A stretch of DNA of 44,435 bases from Bacteroidota bacterium (GCA_026992635.1 JALWYU010000080.1:1-44435); one strand, 5' to 3'. Counted from the stretch's first letter, positions 1 to 9,324 are shown. The notes: generated by a model not told the origin, from the letters alone. A program made the numbers and translations.

Positions 1-1
1 C

Positions 2-1948
2 CCCTACCCCCTTAAACTCCTCTCCTTGCGTTCCCTCCTCCAGATCCCAATCAGCGCACTGGCACTCCTCGCCTACTCAGCTTTCCTCCTCCTCTGGATC
101 TGGACCGACTTCTCGCCCACCCGTACCGAATTCATCCACTATACCAACCTCCTCGTCTGGACACTGGCAACCGAACTGACATTACTCACTGCCCGACGGA
201 TCTCCGCACCCCTCTCCCGATATCTCCACTATACAGTTGTGTTGTTGGGACTGGCTATCGCACTCTTTTGGTTCGGACAAACTCTCCTGAGCAATGCCAC
301 TACACCCTCCCTGAACACACTTTCCGCCTTCACTTTCCGCATCCTCTTCCTGTTGGCTGGACTCATCTGGTTGATCCGGGCTCTCACCCCCACCTGGCAA
401 ACCATCCCACAGATAGTCCTCTGCGGATTGACCAGTGGACTCATCTCCACAGTGATTTTCCTGAGCTTTCTCCTGACACTCTACGCACTCTATACCCTGC
501 TGGGACTCTTCCAGGAAACCCGGGACAAGTGGATACTCAGCGGTTTCGCAGTCTGCTTCACTGCCCTGATCGGCATCTCGTTTTTGCTGTGCTGGGTCAA
601 TGCTCAGAACCAGACGCAAGCACACAACACATCTGCCACCACACCTGTCCACCCCTTCTGGAAAGGTCTGACCATTGCCATGACCACCTTCGCACTCCTC
701 AATTTGTTGATTCTACTGGTGTACGCCAGCCAGCTCGCCCTATCCGGCAAATGGACGTCCAACATCGTGGGACGACATGTCCTCCTGTTTGGCGCCTATT
801 CATTACTCCTGTACATTGCTGCTTATCCCTACGTACAACAGAATCCGCGGATCCAGCGATTCGTCCGTATTTATGCAGTGCTTTTCTTGATGGGATTACT
901 CCTCGGATTCCACGCCATCAAACCGCGGATTGACGCATATGGCATTACCGTCCTGCGCTACCTGGCACTTGCCACCTGGCTCGCACTCACAACCCTCACA
1001 ATCCTCATCCTGATCCGACCCCAACAAACCCACCACACCATCCTGCTGATCACGTTTGGCTTCTTGATTGGCGCTATGACCACGTTTCGCCACCCCGTCT
1101 ACTGGTCCCTCCACCGCCGAATGCAAAACTGGTTCCTCACTTACGTCATTGACCCCGCCATCGGCCCTGCACGCCAGGACATCCAGCAACTGCACAGCCT
1201 CCTCCAGACTATATGCACGACCTTCGGACAGATTGACACCGCCTACATCCCCCAGCATGAAAACACACAACTCGTCCGAACACTCATTGCCAGCTTCCAC
1301 GGCACACCCTCCGAATGCAAACAACAGCTCGTACCCGACATCCTGGAAACCATCCAGAAAAACGAATTACCCCCACCCCAAATCACCCACATCGCTTTTT
1401 GCAACTGGCAACTCACCACCCGATCACCCTACCCTACACATCCCGTCCATTGCCCCACTTGCCTGCCCCTCTTCCTTAACCTGAAAACCTCCTTCGTAAA
1501 CCACCTTTCGGATACCATCTACTACCCCGACTCCCTGTCCATCATCCTCCACCTGGATACCCACCACACCCAGCTCCACTTATCTATCGCCTTACCCTCT
1601 GCAACTTTCAAATCTTTCACCATTCCCCTGCCACAACTGCACACCTTCCTACAGCAATGCATCCCCGAGAACCAGGACCAATCCACCAAACTCCACCAAC
1701 CCCAACCCCTCATAATCCAGAACAAACAGGATGGCTCCTACCTCTTTATCCACACCCTTGAAATCTCCTTTGATAAAATCAAACGAACCCAACCTCCTAT
1801 CTACCAGATTAAAGCCTTCCATATCCATCTGCTTGGTCTCACACTGCTTCCCCACCGGACTACTCAATCCGCCCCTCCCCCTCCCACACTACGCGAACGA
1901 ACCACCGCCTCCACGCGCAACGGCGTACGAAACCACACATCCCGCTGA
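2..1948 (+). CDS. Polytopic membrane protein of unknown function, 5' end cut by window edge
   Basis: The reading frame is open to the left edge with no in-frame stop, so the true start probably lies outside the window; the first start-like codon inside is TTG at 26. The N-terminal half (about residues 1-355 counted from 26) is a series of roughly ten hydrophobic segments separated by short polar loops. The C-terminal 280 residues are soluble and rich in Thr, His, Pro and Gln. I recognise no catalytic motif and no family. The last 28 codons overlap, tail to tail, the 3' end of the mscS-like gene on the other strand. That tail (Pro-rich, then Arg/Thr-rich) may simply be read-through into the neighbour's coding DNA. 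Coding is real (long membrane pattern); the function is unknown. Confidence 0.75.
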   Translation, partial: PYPLKLLSLRSLLQIPISALALLAYSAFLLLWIWTDFSPTRTEFIHYTNLLVWTLATELTLLTARRISAPLSRYLHYTVVLLGLAIALFWFGQTLLSNATTPSLNTLSAFTFRILFLLAGLIWLIRALTPTWQTIPQIVLCGLTSGLISTVIFLSFLLTLYALYTLLGLFQETRDKWILSGFAVCFTALIGISFLLCWVNAQNQTQAHNTSATTPVHPFWKGLTIAMTTFALLNLLILLVYASQLALSGKWTSNIVGRHVLLFGAYSLLLYIAAYPYVQQNPRIQRFVRIYAVLFLMGLLLGFHAIKPRIDAYGITVLRYLALATWLALTTLTILILIRPQQTHHTILLITFGFLIGAMTTFRHPVYWSLHRRMQNWFLTYVIDPAIGPARQDIQQLHSLLQTICTTFGQIDTAYIPQHENTQLVRTLIASFHGTPSECKQQLVPDILETIQKNELPPPQITHIAFCNWQLTTRSPYPTHPVHCPTCLPLFLNLKTSFVNHLSDTIYYPDSLSIILHLDTHHTQLHLSIALPSATFKSFTIPLPQLHTFLQQCIPENQDQSTKLHQPQPLIIQNKQDGSYLFIHTLEISFDKIKRTQPPIYQIKAFHIHLLGLTLLPHRTTQSAPPPPTLRERTTASTRNGVRNHTSR

Positions 1949-2994
1949 GGAAACGGAACCTCTATCCCCGCACGCTTCAACCGATCCCACGCCTCAAAAT
2001 AAATCTCACTGCGTAACGCCAACATCCGCCACATCCGACGCGCATTCACCCACACCAGCAAATGAAACACTAAGGCACTGTCCGCCATCTCATAAAAAAT
2101 CACTTCGGGCGCAGGATCCCGCTCCACACCAGGATGACCTCTCGCCACATCCAGCAAAACACGACGAACCACCAGCGGATCCGAACTGTACGCCACACCA
2201 AACGGAATGTGCACACGCACCAGCTCATCACTCAACGTGTAGTTGATGATCTTACCCGACACAAAATGCGCATTGGGTATCGCAATCTCCAGTCCATCCA
2301 CCGTATGAACACGCGTTGTCAACACGTTCACATCTACCACCTTCCCGTAAATGATATTCGTTTCATTCCCCACTGCCTTCCCCGCATTCCCCTCTATCTC
2401 TATCAAATCGCCCACCTTCACATTCCGGCTGATAATCAAAATAAACCCGCTGATGTAATTGTTGAAAATCGTCTGCAATCCAAAACCCAGACCAATGCCC
2501 AGCGCGCCCGCAAACGGCAACAACACCTTCCACGTAATCCCCAGCTCCAGCAAAAACATCATCACCACCACCAGAATCCCCAGATTCGTAATCAACGAAC
2601 GCCACGAACCCGCCTCCACCTCCGTACGCCAAACACACATCCATCCATACACCAGCTCACGAATAAACCGAACCAGATACCACAACACCAGCAATACATA
2701 CACCGCCTCTATCAACGAGCGCACAGAAATGCGAATCTCCTCCCAGTGGACCAGATACCACTCACTGAGCCAGCCCACTATGCGCGACCAGCCCGGCACC
2801 ACCAAACCCAAACCATGCACCACAACCCCGAAACCCACCAGCACCATAAACCGATGAAAATCCCGCTTCCACCCACCAGTCCGCACAACACGACGAATCA
2901 ACAACGGCAACAACAAATACACCAGACCATACAACACCACATACCCCAGAACACGCAACACCACCTGCCACTCACCAAACACTTCCCGGACCAT
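1864..2994 (-). CDS. MscS-family mechanosensitive ion channel
   Basis: The 376-residue protein is predicted to be an inner-membrane small-conductance mechanosensitive channel that releases solutes on osmotic downshock. About four to five N-terminal hydrophobic segments precede the MscS core: a glycine/alanine-rich pore helix (FAGALGIGLGFGLQTIF, about residues 180-196), then NNYISGFIL and the beta domain with KVGDLIEIEG and IAIPNAHFVSGKIINY. The stretch after KVGDLIEIEG carries a few extra residues (GNAGKAVGNETNIIYGKV) compared with the compact E. coli form. The ATG at 2994 is used; an AGGAGG-like sequence lies about 30 nt upstream, too far to be decisive. The lipoprotein gene ends 36 nt upstream on the same strand, so the two may be co-transcribed. 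The stop overlaps the opposing gene by 85 nt. Confidence 0.9.
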   Translation of the reverse strand: MVREVFGEWQVVLRVLGYVVLYGLVYLLLPLLIRRVVRTGGWKRDFHRFMVLVGFGVVVHGLGLVVPGWSRIVGWLSEWYLVHWEEIRISVRSLIEAVYVLLVLWYLVRFIRELVYGWMCVWRTEVEAGSWRSLITNLGILVVVMMFLLELGITWKVLLPFAGALGIGLGFGLQTIFNNYISGFILIISRNVKVGDLIEIEGNAGKAVGNETNIIYGKVVDVNVLTTRVHTVDGLEIAIPNAHFVSGKIINYTLSDELVRVHIPFGVAYSSDPLVVRRVLLDVARGHPGVERDPAPEVIFYEMADSALVFHLLVWVNARRMWRMLALRSEIYFEAWDRLKRAGIEVPFPQRDVWFRTPLRVEAVVRSRSVGGGGAD

Positions 2995-3030
2995 GACCCC
3001 CGCACCAATCTTGCTTTACCCTTTTCCTCC

Positions 3031-3996
3031 TTAACCACCCTGCCACCCTCCCCAGCACGGAAACCCCGGATTCACCCGCGGCCAACCACCCTCACCACGC
3101 AAATACGAATCCCCATACGCATGCAATACAAACCCTATGGGTATCACCACATCCATCCCCGAAAAATACGCCAGAACACGACCCACCTCATAATTCAACA
3201 CCCACTGCCCCTCCTCATAAAACGTAACATACTCAGGACCACATGCCGGCGCACAATCCCCCGTCTCTAAACCAATCAGCAAAGGCTTCCCAACACGCAT
3301 AGCATACGCCACCGAAGCCCACGACAAACACACAATCCCATTATCCGGACACAACCCACCAGCAAAATCCCGATACGCCATCACAATCGGTATATCCGCT
3401 AAATCTATAAGGTGCTGAAAAACGGGCTTCGCCACACCACCAAACACCACCGTATCCCGCCAGAACGCACGAAACGCCACACCCAACCACAAACCCCTCG
3501 CCACACACCACTCCCGAACACACGACACCAAATCCAGCAACGCCTCAAACGTATCCACCGAAACTGGCTCACCCGGCTCCACATCCAGCACCACACCCCT
3601 GAACGCCGTGCCCGAATCCAAATACACCTCCAGATACCCCGACAGCAAACCCATTAACCGCACCAGATCCGAATCACACCCCACACCACTTTGCAACCAC
3701 TGAGGCGAACCCCACACCGCCAGCAAACCCACACCCGCATCCAGCGACCTCCTGTCTAACACCCGAAGACGAGACCACGAAACCATTCCCCCTTCCTCAT
3801 ACACATCCACCAGCAACAGCGAAACTCCACTCTGCACCGCCGACACCACCAGCCGTTCTACACCCACACCACCCTCCGGAACACGCCAAACCCACATACC
3901 CTGCCAGCACAACCTGCCCCCATACCCACTTTGACCACCTCCCTCCCCACCACGACAACCCACCACCAGCACCATAAACCCGACCAGACCACGCAT
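3031..3996 (-). CDS. Lipoprotein, possible TIM-barrel glycoside-hydrolase-like protein
   Basis: The 321-residue protein begins with a short hydrophobic signal ending in LVVGC, a good lipobox, so it should be lipidated at Cys14 and anchored in the envelope after export. The mature part has alternating beta-strand-like segments typical of a TIM barrel. These include FRGVVLDVEPGEP (about 142-154), DIPIVMAYRDF and GKPLLIGLETGD, which recall the DxE and M-A-Y segments of chitinase-like GH18 folds. The fold assignment is inference; no family is certain. Eleven cysteines are unusual for this kind of protein and suggest disulfides. Base composition is strongly biased (coding strand very G-rich), like the surrounding spacer. 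It sits 36 nt upstream of the mscS-like gene. Confidence 0.7.
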   Translation of the reverse strand: MRGLVGFMVLVVGCRGGEGGGQSGYGGRLCWQGMWVWRVPEGGVGVERLVVSAVQSGVSLLLVDVYEEGGMVSWSRLRVLDRRSLDAGVGLLAVWGSPQWLQSGVGCDSDLVRLMGLLSGYLEVYLDSGTAFRGVVLDVEPGEPVSVDTFEALLDLVSCVREWCVARGLWLGVAFRAFWRDTVVFGGVAKPVFQHLIDLADIPIVMAYRDFAGGLCPDNGIVCLSWASVAYAMRVGKPLLIGLETGDCAPACGPEYVTFYEEGQWVLNYEVGRVLAYFSGMDVVIPIGFVLHAYGDSYLRGEGGWPRVNPGFPCWGGWQGG

Positions 3997-4354
3997 CCCT
4001 ACCGAACCCCACGACGAACACCCTTCTCACCACCTCCCGAACCCAGATTCATTCCACTCCGAAACTCTAAAAACTTCTTCCCCTTATTCCGCGGACCACA
4101 ACTTGTCCGCCACCGACCACAACCCCAAACCACCAACGCCAACACCAAACCCACTAGCCAAACACTCCGACCCAACCAAACCCACATCAACACAACATTT
4201 TCTCACCTGCACTTCTTTATCTTAAACATAAGTACACACAAACCAACAAATCTTTTGCCCTATCCCTTCAATCCTGCCCGTTTTCCTTCTACTACTACCA
4301 CCTAACCTGGACTCCCCCAAACAAATCCAAACAAATAACAAAACCAGTCCGCCC
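3997..4354. other. Gene-free, A/C-rich spacer
   Basis: The top strand here is almost free of G and dominated by A and C. Every reading frame in it gives low-complexity Pro/Thr/Asn/His or Gly/Trp/Val-rich translations. I see no gene. It must hold the promoter of the minus-strand lipoprotein gene starting at 3996, but no convincing box can be picked out in so biased a sequence. Confidence 0.5.
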
Positions 4355-5256
4355 ATGCCTCCCATTCCCTCGCCCAACCAGCCACAAACCATCCCCCACC
4401 ACTTCAAAACAAAAACAATACATCCTGTACTTCTCCACCCTCACTGCAACATTACTGATAAGCATCTTACTCACCTACCTTTTGCCCTGCCAGTGATTGG
4501 AGTACACCCTCAAAATACTTACACCCCCTATCCCCTGCTGTGCTCTGAAAGAAGCTGTCCGCAACTTCTGTACAGCCTCCTGATCTGTACTTTCTGGGAG
4601 ACCTTCTGGGCTTACTCCTTGGCAAATGGAGACTTTTTTCTTACCCTTTGTTCGCTACCTGTCCGACAAAACCCAAATCCCCCAATCCATCCACACAGAA
4701 CCCGCTTCCACAACCTCCCAACATCCAAATCCAAAACAAGCTCAAGCACATATCCAAAATCCGCCAATTCACACCGATCCTCCAGAAAAAGAAACTGCGC
4801 GTCACTAGTAGGCAATTATCCGAAAACTCGCCCAAACCCTCCCTGCCACCTTCATCTCTATGGTGGCATTCAGCATGGCTTCTGCCCTGACCATCGGTCT
4901 GTACCCTCTCGCTTTTCTCGGGCGCTACCGCATTCATGAGCGTCCGGCTACCGGTTTTCAGCGACTATGCCCGATAACCAGATCACCACACCCCTGAAAA
5001 GAACGCTAAAAAAAAACACACGGTCCGACAACTGCGTCGAGCCTGGGACCTCTTAGTACTCACCGCAACTCTACTGGGTGCCCAGTTCCTGTGGGTCATC
5101 CTTATGACTACCCACCTCCCCCAACACGCCCTGCTCTTTTCCCTGGATACCCCCACTGGCAGACTTTTTGCTTTCTCGCCTTTTTGTTACTGAGCATTCT
5201 TTATGCCTGACTCAAAATAATACGCCTACCTCAACAACACACCAATCCCATTCCCC
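4355..5256 (+). pseudogene. Decayed paralogue of the membrane protein gene at 18249-19139
   Basis: Reading across frames gives segments colinear with the intact protein at 18249-19139: a KQKQYILYFS start followed by LTYLLPCQ; then LLICTFWETFW; FFLPFVRY; RKLAQTLPATFISMVAF followed by MASALTIG; LFSGATAFMSVRLPVF; VRQLRRAWDLLVL; LLGAQFLWVILMTTHL; and HALLFSLDTPTGRL. Each matches its counterpart closely (for example LLVCTFWEMFM and LLGAQFLWVVHMTTHL). The frame changes several times, there are in-frame stops, and roughly 90 nt corresponding to live residues about 150-178 are deleted just before the LFSG segment. The gene is therefore dead. The similarity runs from about 4399 to 5256; the ATG at 4355 is only a plausible original start. 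No caspase gene precedes it here, unlike the intact locus. Confidence 0.85.
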
Positions 5257-5363
5257 ACACCCCACATCCCTCCCCAAACGTGAACCACTCACCACCTCCT
5301 GTTACCCTAAAACAAACCCGAGCACTAAACCAGAAACGTACAGCGTCAACTCGCCCCCTCCCC

Positions 5364-5391
5364 ATGGTATTCAGTTCTTACTTAATACCAT
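5364..5391 (-). terminator. Weak stem-loop at the end of the 5382-6839 gene
   Basis: ATGGTATT at 5364-5371 and AATACCAT at 5384-5391 are perfect 8-nt inverted arms around a 12-nt loop. They overlap the stop codon of the minus-strand gene. The stem is A/T-rich and there is no T-run after it on the minus strand, so it is at best a poor intrinsic terminator or an mRNA 3'-end structure. Confidence 0.25.
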
Positions 5392-6839
5392 GACAGTTTG
5401 CTGAGCATGAGTGTGTATCCTCTGGGATATGGGCGTATTGCAATCAATCTGATGCCCATATGGTCAGGAAGCAGGTACATTTGGGATGGCGTTGCCTGAG
5501 GCAGAAAATATCTTCTACGAACAGCCGCTGAAGAAGTTGAAGTGTGATAGAAAAGTACCATGCTATGCCAGATACCGGGTGGTGCTATCTGTGGACATGT
5601 TTGCCAAAGATATTTGCCAGCCACAACGAAGACACTGTCCGACAAGGGAAACAGGGTGAAATTATCAACGCCCGTCCACTCCTGAAGGTCTGCCTTTCCC
5701 TGACAGAGTAATCCTTTCTCTACATGACTGAAGGAAAAAGCAGGTGGTAAGTAACGAGGTACTGGTTCCGGAAGGATTAGCGTATCCTTTGCCGGGTATA
5801 GATAGATGCGAGGCAGGTATGGATCTAAGACCCAGAGTCTCCTGTGTGGTGAACACTTTCTGCATAAAGCAAACAGGCTTTTACCTCTCACATAGAGAAA
5901 AGAGAAAATAGAAGGTGTAGAAGGGATGGTGAAATGGTCAACAAGCCTTCCCTGCTGTTTTTCAAACAGAAATACGGTACTGTCAACGAGTACATAGATT
6001 GTGTCATTCATTTGTCCAAGAACTCTGATCACATACTTGGGCGAATCAGGAAGTACAAGATTTATCTTCTTCAAAGTGTTCGTGCTTGAACCAAACACTA
6101 TTCCCGTAAGGGATTTGCTTGCCCTTCGGGCAATCCATATGGTCAAGCTGCTGTCAATGTACGTTATGGCAACTACCCGACAGGTCGGATTAGTGCATGG
6201 TAAATAAAGCGTCTCTGACCTCATTAATTTATTCCTATGTAGCGTGTAGTGAATGATGGTTATAGTATCATTCATAACGTACTTGTAGTCTGTTACATAA
6301 AGATGATGATCAATGAGAAAGAGCTCGGGAAACCATGTGCGTGTATCGGGTCGCAAGAGTATCGTATCAGAAAATACGATAATTGACCGGTTCTGCACTT
6401 CTGAACAAGTGTGCCAGAGTGAAGTTATGGAATCAGGACAGATCAGTTTGACCTGCCGATAAGATGCACGCATATGCATCTCAATAGCGCAAACACTCCA
6501 CACAATTATTGTATCGGCTACAACACGGTTTTTGTGGATTAAGCTGTCTCGTATGCGCATCATATAATTCCATGCAGCACGATAAATAAGCCAGAAAGGC
6601 ACTAGCTGTCCGCGAACATACTCGGTCGTGTCCTCTGTCACTTTCCAGAAAGAGGTAGGTGAAACGATTACCAATGCTTGCTGATGTTGTCGTGCGAGCG
6701 AATCTACGATTTTCACAGCTTGCTCTTCAGAAAAGGCAAGAGTGGGGTAGAGGGGTTGTGCTTGTAGTTCCAGTTTTCCACCTCCTCCACCCCACATCAG
6801 GCTCATCAACGCAACAAGCACTCTAAAAGATGCCTCCAT
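5382..6839 (-). CDS. Exported protein of unknown function
   Basis: I chose the ATG at 6839 rather than the one at 6869 because it places a clean signal peptide (MEASFRVLVALMSLMW, cleavage near LQAQ) directly at the N-terminus and shortens the overlap with the upstream gene to 17 nt. The mature protein, about 460 residues, is rich in beta-strand-like segments with Thr/Ile/Tyr/Val. It contains repeated D-(S/T)-(I/V)-x-(I/V) strands such as NDTITIIHYTL and NDTIYVLVDSTVFLF, so a beta-propeller-like or all-beta fold is plausible. No family is recognised and no C-terminal sorting domain is clear. It is probably translationally coupled to 6823-7296. Unlike its neighbours, this region is A/T-richer and lacks the extreme C bias of the top strand, which hints at different ancestry. 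Confidence 0.65.
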   Translation of the reverse strand: MEASFRVLVALMSLMWGGGGGKLELQAQPLYPTLAFSEEQAVKIVDSLARQHQQALVIVSPTSFWKVTEDTTEYVRGQLVPFWLIYRAAWNYMMRIRDSLIHKNRVVADTIIVWSVCAIEMHMRASYRQVKLICPDSITSLWHTCSEVQNRSIIVFSDTILLRPDTRTWFPELFLIDHHLYVTDYKYVMNDTITIIHYTLHRNKLMRSETLYLPCTNPTCRVVAITYIDSSLTIWIARRASKSLTGIVFGSSTNTLKKINLVLPDSPKYVIRVLGQMNDTIYVLVDSTVFLFEKQQGRLVDHFTIPSTPSIFSFLYVRGKSLFALCRKCSPHRRLWVLDPYLPRIYLYPAKDTLILPEPVPRYLPPAFSFSHVEKGLLCQGKADLQEWTGVDNFTLFPLSDSVFVVAGKYLWQTCPQIAPPGIWHSMVLFYHTSTSSAAVRRRYFLPQATPSQMYLLPDHMGIRLIAIRPYPRGYTLMLSKLSWY

Positions 6840-7296
6840 GGAGCTGAATTGTGGCTGCAGGACGCACATCCCAGGTAACCACTCTGATTTTTCCGTCTGG
6901 GCTTTGTCCTTGCAGGGTTCCCTGGTCTATACTGTTGGCCGCCTGGATAAGCATATTGGAAAACACGACATCCGTGATCTCAGCGGCTTTGTCTCGCAAA
7001 AATTCAAATGCATGTTCAGATGTAAGTTCGGGAGGAGAAGGAAAGTGCAATGCAACTTGCCCAGTACATTGTAAGTCTCCACATCCTCTACATATTACGA
7101 TTTGACATGCTGGTCCACAGTCTCTTATTATGACTTCGGCATATCCTCTGCACTCTACCTGAGAGGGCAAGTTGTCGTCTTCACGACCGACGTTCACCGT
7201 AAAAGCCACGGACTGGGCGTAAACATGCACTGCAGCGAAAATCAAGGCACATGCTGGAAACACTACCCTTCTCGTTCTAAGCGAGAGACTGAGCAT
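6823..7296 (-). CDS. Small exported cysteine-rich protein of unknown function
   Basis: The 157-residue protein has a standard signal peptide (basic MLSLSLRTRR, hydrophobic VVFPACALIFAAVHV, cleavage after VYA before QS). The mature N-terminal part has a cluster of cysteines (VEC, IRDCGPACQIVICRGCGDLQC), which looks like a small disulfide- or metal-bound module. The rest is mixed alpha/beta with HAFEFLRDKAAEITDVVF. No family is recognised. It is the first gene of a two-gene minus-strand unit, and its 3' end overlaps the start of the 5382-6839 gene by 17 nt. The DNA upstream to 7904 has no gene, so its promoter should lie there. Confidence 0.6.
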   Translation of the reverse strand: MLSLSLRTRRVVFPACALIFAAVHVYAQSVAFTVNVGREDDNLPSQVECRGYAEVIIRDCGPACQIVICRGCGDLQCTGQVALHFPSPPELTSEHAFEFLRDKAAEITDVVFSNMLIQAANSIDQGTLQGQSPDGKIRVVTWDVRPAATIQLHGGIF

Positions 7297-7904
7297 GAGC
7301 AGAACCTAATAGGATAGCAGAAGAGCTAGGACTTTGACTGTCTTTTGGATAGCCCTCTTGCACAGGCTCTATCAACTTAGCGAAAAGTGCTTCTGCCATG
7401 CGCCATATACTTCTGTTTTTGTTTTAATTTTGTGCATAGCGTCAGAGAACTCAGGAGTGAATATGAGTCGTTTGCTCTGGTAATCCAACGCCATTTATAT
7501 TTACCCACGTGAAGAGAGAGAGCAAGGGTCGCTGTTCAAGTACAGCAGTGTTATATTGACGCTTAGCCATGCCTGATAAGGTAATTTTGTTGATGGGAGC
7601 CTTCAGACTATAAGTTATAGACTCTACGAAAAATTTTGTCAAGGGTTCGGTGATTGCCTGGCAAAATTTGCGAATAGAGCGGAATATGAGCGATTTCATC
7701 ACAATGAATACTGAATCTCCTAATTTTAAGTCCATAGGAATCATTGTTGCCTGACATAAATTTGCGACTATCCCAACACAAAAGTAATTTCATCATGACA
7801 AATAAGGAACCATGAAATTGCTCTTTTATTTTCTTGTCCTGCCTTACCCTATACACAAAAATAAGGCATCATGAAAGGAAAACACAACGCCAAAACCCAA
7901 GGAA
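7297..7904. other. Gene-free A/T-rich region upstream of the transposase
   Basis: About 600 nt with no convincing gene; the few 80-100 codon frames on the minus strand resemble nothing and contradict each other. It is more A/T-rich than the rest of the window. It carries two diverged copies of an approximately 93-nt unit (at 7654 and 7747) and possibly the left end of the insertion sequence. The sequence AATAAGG-N-(A/C)-TCATGAAA-like occurs just before the transposase frame. Confidence 0.4.
7654..7800. repeat. Two degenerate copies of a roughly 93-nt direct repeat
   Basis: TTGCCTGGCAAAATTTGCGA at 7654 and TTGCCTGACATAAATTTGCG at 7747 align with few changes. The downstream block ATTTCATCA follows at nearly the same offset in each copy (7693 and 7787). 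The copies lie 93 nt apart. It is too short and diverged to classify. Confidence 0.3.
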
Positions 7905-9233
7905 GTGCTGGAAGTCTTTCAGCAAGTCAAGAAAATCTACAGACCTGGCACGCAGCTGGTCAAGGTACGCAACTACTGGCATGTGCATAAGTACAAATCG
8001 GTCTGGGACAAAGAGAAGAAAAAAGCAGTGAAGAAATTTGTTGCGCATTTGGGTGTGATCAAAGATGGAAAATTTATTCCAGCCCGACGCCGGCACAAGA
8101 AACGCAGGAAAGCCGAACCTGCCCAGCCTGTTCAGAAAGAGACGAAACCAGTGGTAGAGGTGCGCCATGCGGGCTGGGAGAACGAGCGGAGTTATGTATG
8201 GGGAGCGGACAGAGTTGTTCGTCATGTTCTGGAGCCTTTGTGGGGACAGATAGAAGGTTTGCTGGAAGAGGATGTGTTCAATTCGGTGCGAGCGCTGGGT
8301 ATGGTGTGGGGTGTATGGGGCGTAGAGCCGTTGAAGCGTGTGACGAGGCAGTGGGAGCGGTTGTGGAGCAGTCGGGAGTTGCCTGCCCAGACCAACGCCA
8401 CGCATCTGAGCCGTGTGTTGGAGCACATTGGCAGGCGTCCCGGGTTGCGCACACGGCTTGCCACATGGTTCCTGAGCATGCACACTGGAAAACCACTCTT
8501 GTTTGATATGACGCATGTGTTCATGTACAGTCGTGGGATTGACAGTGCCTGTTATGGCTGGAATGCAGAGAAGAAATATCTGCCACAGGTTCGCATGATG
8601 CTTCTGAGTGCCCGAGAACGAATAACCATGATGGAGGTGGCAGGTGGGAACTTGCATGAGGTGCACATGCTGGCAGAGTTACAGGAGCGATTAAAAGACC
8701 AGATAGATGCCCCGCTGATTTTTGTTACAGACAGGGCATGTGCTTCACACAGCACGTACCGACAGCAATATTTAGAGGAACGAATCACCCGTGAGGAATT
8801 GCACAGGAAAGAGCAGCGGGCAGGGAAGATTGCCCTGGTAACCAATACGGACATGGAGCCATCAGAGGTGTATGAGGTGTACAAGATGCGCCAGCATGTG
8901 GAAGAAGTGGTAGATCGGTTTCGCAATCATTTGCTGGCAGAGCGGACGTATGCACGAACCGACGAACAGATACAGGGATGGATATGGGTTGCGTTGCATG
9001 TGTTGCAGGTTCACTGGTTTTTGCTGGATCGGTTGAAGGGTGCGGGATTATTGAAGAAGTGGAGCGTGGAGGATGTGCTGAAGGAGTTGCGGGAGATACG
9101 TCGTGAGCCCACGCCTACGGGTTGGCGCTTTACACCCATCAGTAATTCCGTCAAGAGGGTGCTGGCAAACTGGAATTGGATGGAATCATATTGGCTTCAA
9201 GATAGGAAATTCAGTCCAAACCCCAACATCTGA
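7871..9233 (+). mobile_element. IS4-superfamily (IS1634-like) insertion sequence, ends unresolved
   Basis: The element is defined by its transposase gene. I searched both flanks by eye for terminal inverted repeats and target duplications and could not identify a confident pair, so the coordinates are a minimum extent. It lies between two envelope-protein units inside the accessory part of the window. Confidence 0.45.
7905..9233 (+). CDS. IS4-superfamily DDE transposase (IS1634-like)
   Basis: The 442-residue protein catalyses cut-and-paste transposition through a DDE active site. Visible residues are D201 in FDMTHVF, D276 in FVTDRACAS, and E333 in the IS4 signature Y326-x2-R329-x3-E333 (YKMRQHVEEVVDRF). 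The N-terminal region EVFQQVKKIYRPGTQLVKV and the order of blocks fit the IS1634 group, which is usually somewhat longer (about 500-600 residues). The start is odd: the frame opens with GTG at 7905, whereas an ATG at 7871 begins a short basic peptide (MKGKHNAK) in another frame. A one-base change between them would join the two, so the N-terminus may be damaged. It is otherwise intact to its stop. Confidence 0.85.
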   Translation: MLEVFQQVKKIYRPGTQLVKVRNYWHVHKYKSVWDKEKKKAVKKFVAHLGVIKDGKFIPARRRHKKRRKAEPAQPVQKETKPVVEVRHAGWENERSYVWGADRVVRHVLEPLWGQIEGLLEEDVFNSVRALGMVWGVWGVEPLKRVTRQWERLWSSRELPAQTNATHLSRVLEHIGRRPGLRTRLATWFLSMHTGKPLLFDMTHVFMYSRGIDSACYGWNAEKKYLPQVRMMLLSARERITMMEVAGGNLHEVHMLAELQERLKDQIDAPLIFVTDRACASHSTYRQQYLEERITREELHRKEQRAGKIALVTNTDMEPSEVYEVYKMRQHVEEVVDRFRNHLLAERTYARTDEQIQGWIWVALHVLQVHWFLLDRLKGAGLLKKWSVEDVLKELREIRREPTPTGWRFTPISNSVKRVLANWNWMESYWLQDRKFSPNPNI

Positions 9234-9324
9234 CGATCCTCGCATCCATTCCCTCTTGCCTTGAACTACTCCCAAAAAACTACACACCACAACGCAAACA
9301 AACCCTGGCACTCCTACCACTCAA

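Noticed and set aside
2134-3270. 378-codon plus-strand frame over the mscS-like gene
   Set aside because: It is a shadow created by the A/C-rich top strand; the translation is low-complexity His/Gln/Asn/Pro, and the minus strand carries a clear MscS protein.
7451-7744. 97-codon minus-strand frame upstream of the transposase
   Set aside because: It overlaps another frame of similar length and diverged non-coding repeats; its translation resembles nothing and it has no ribosome binding site.
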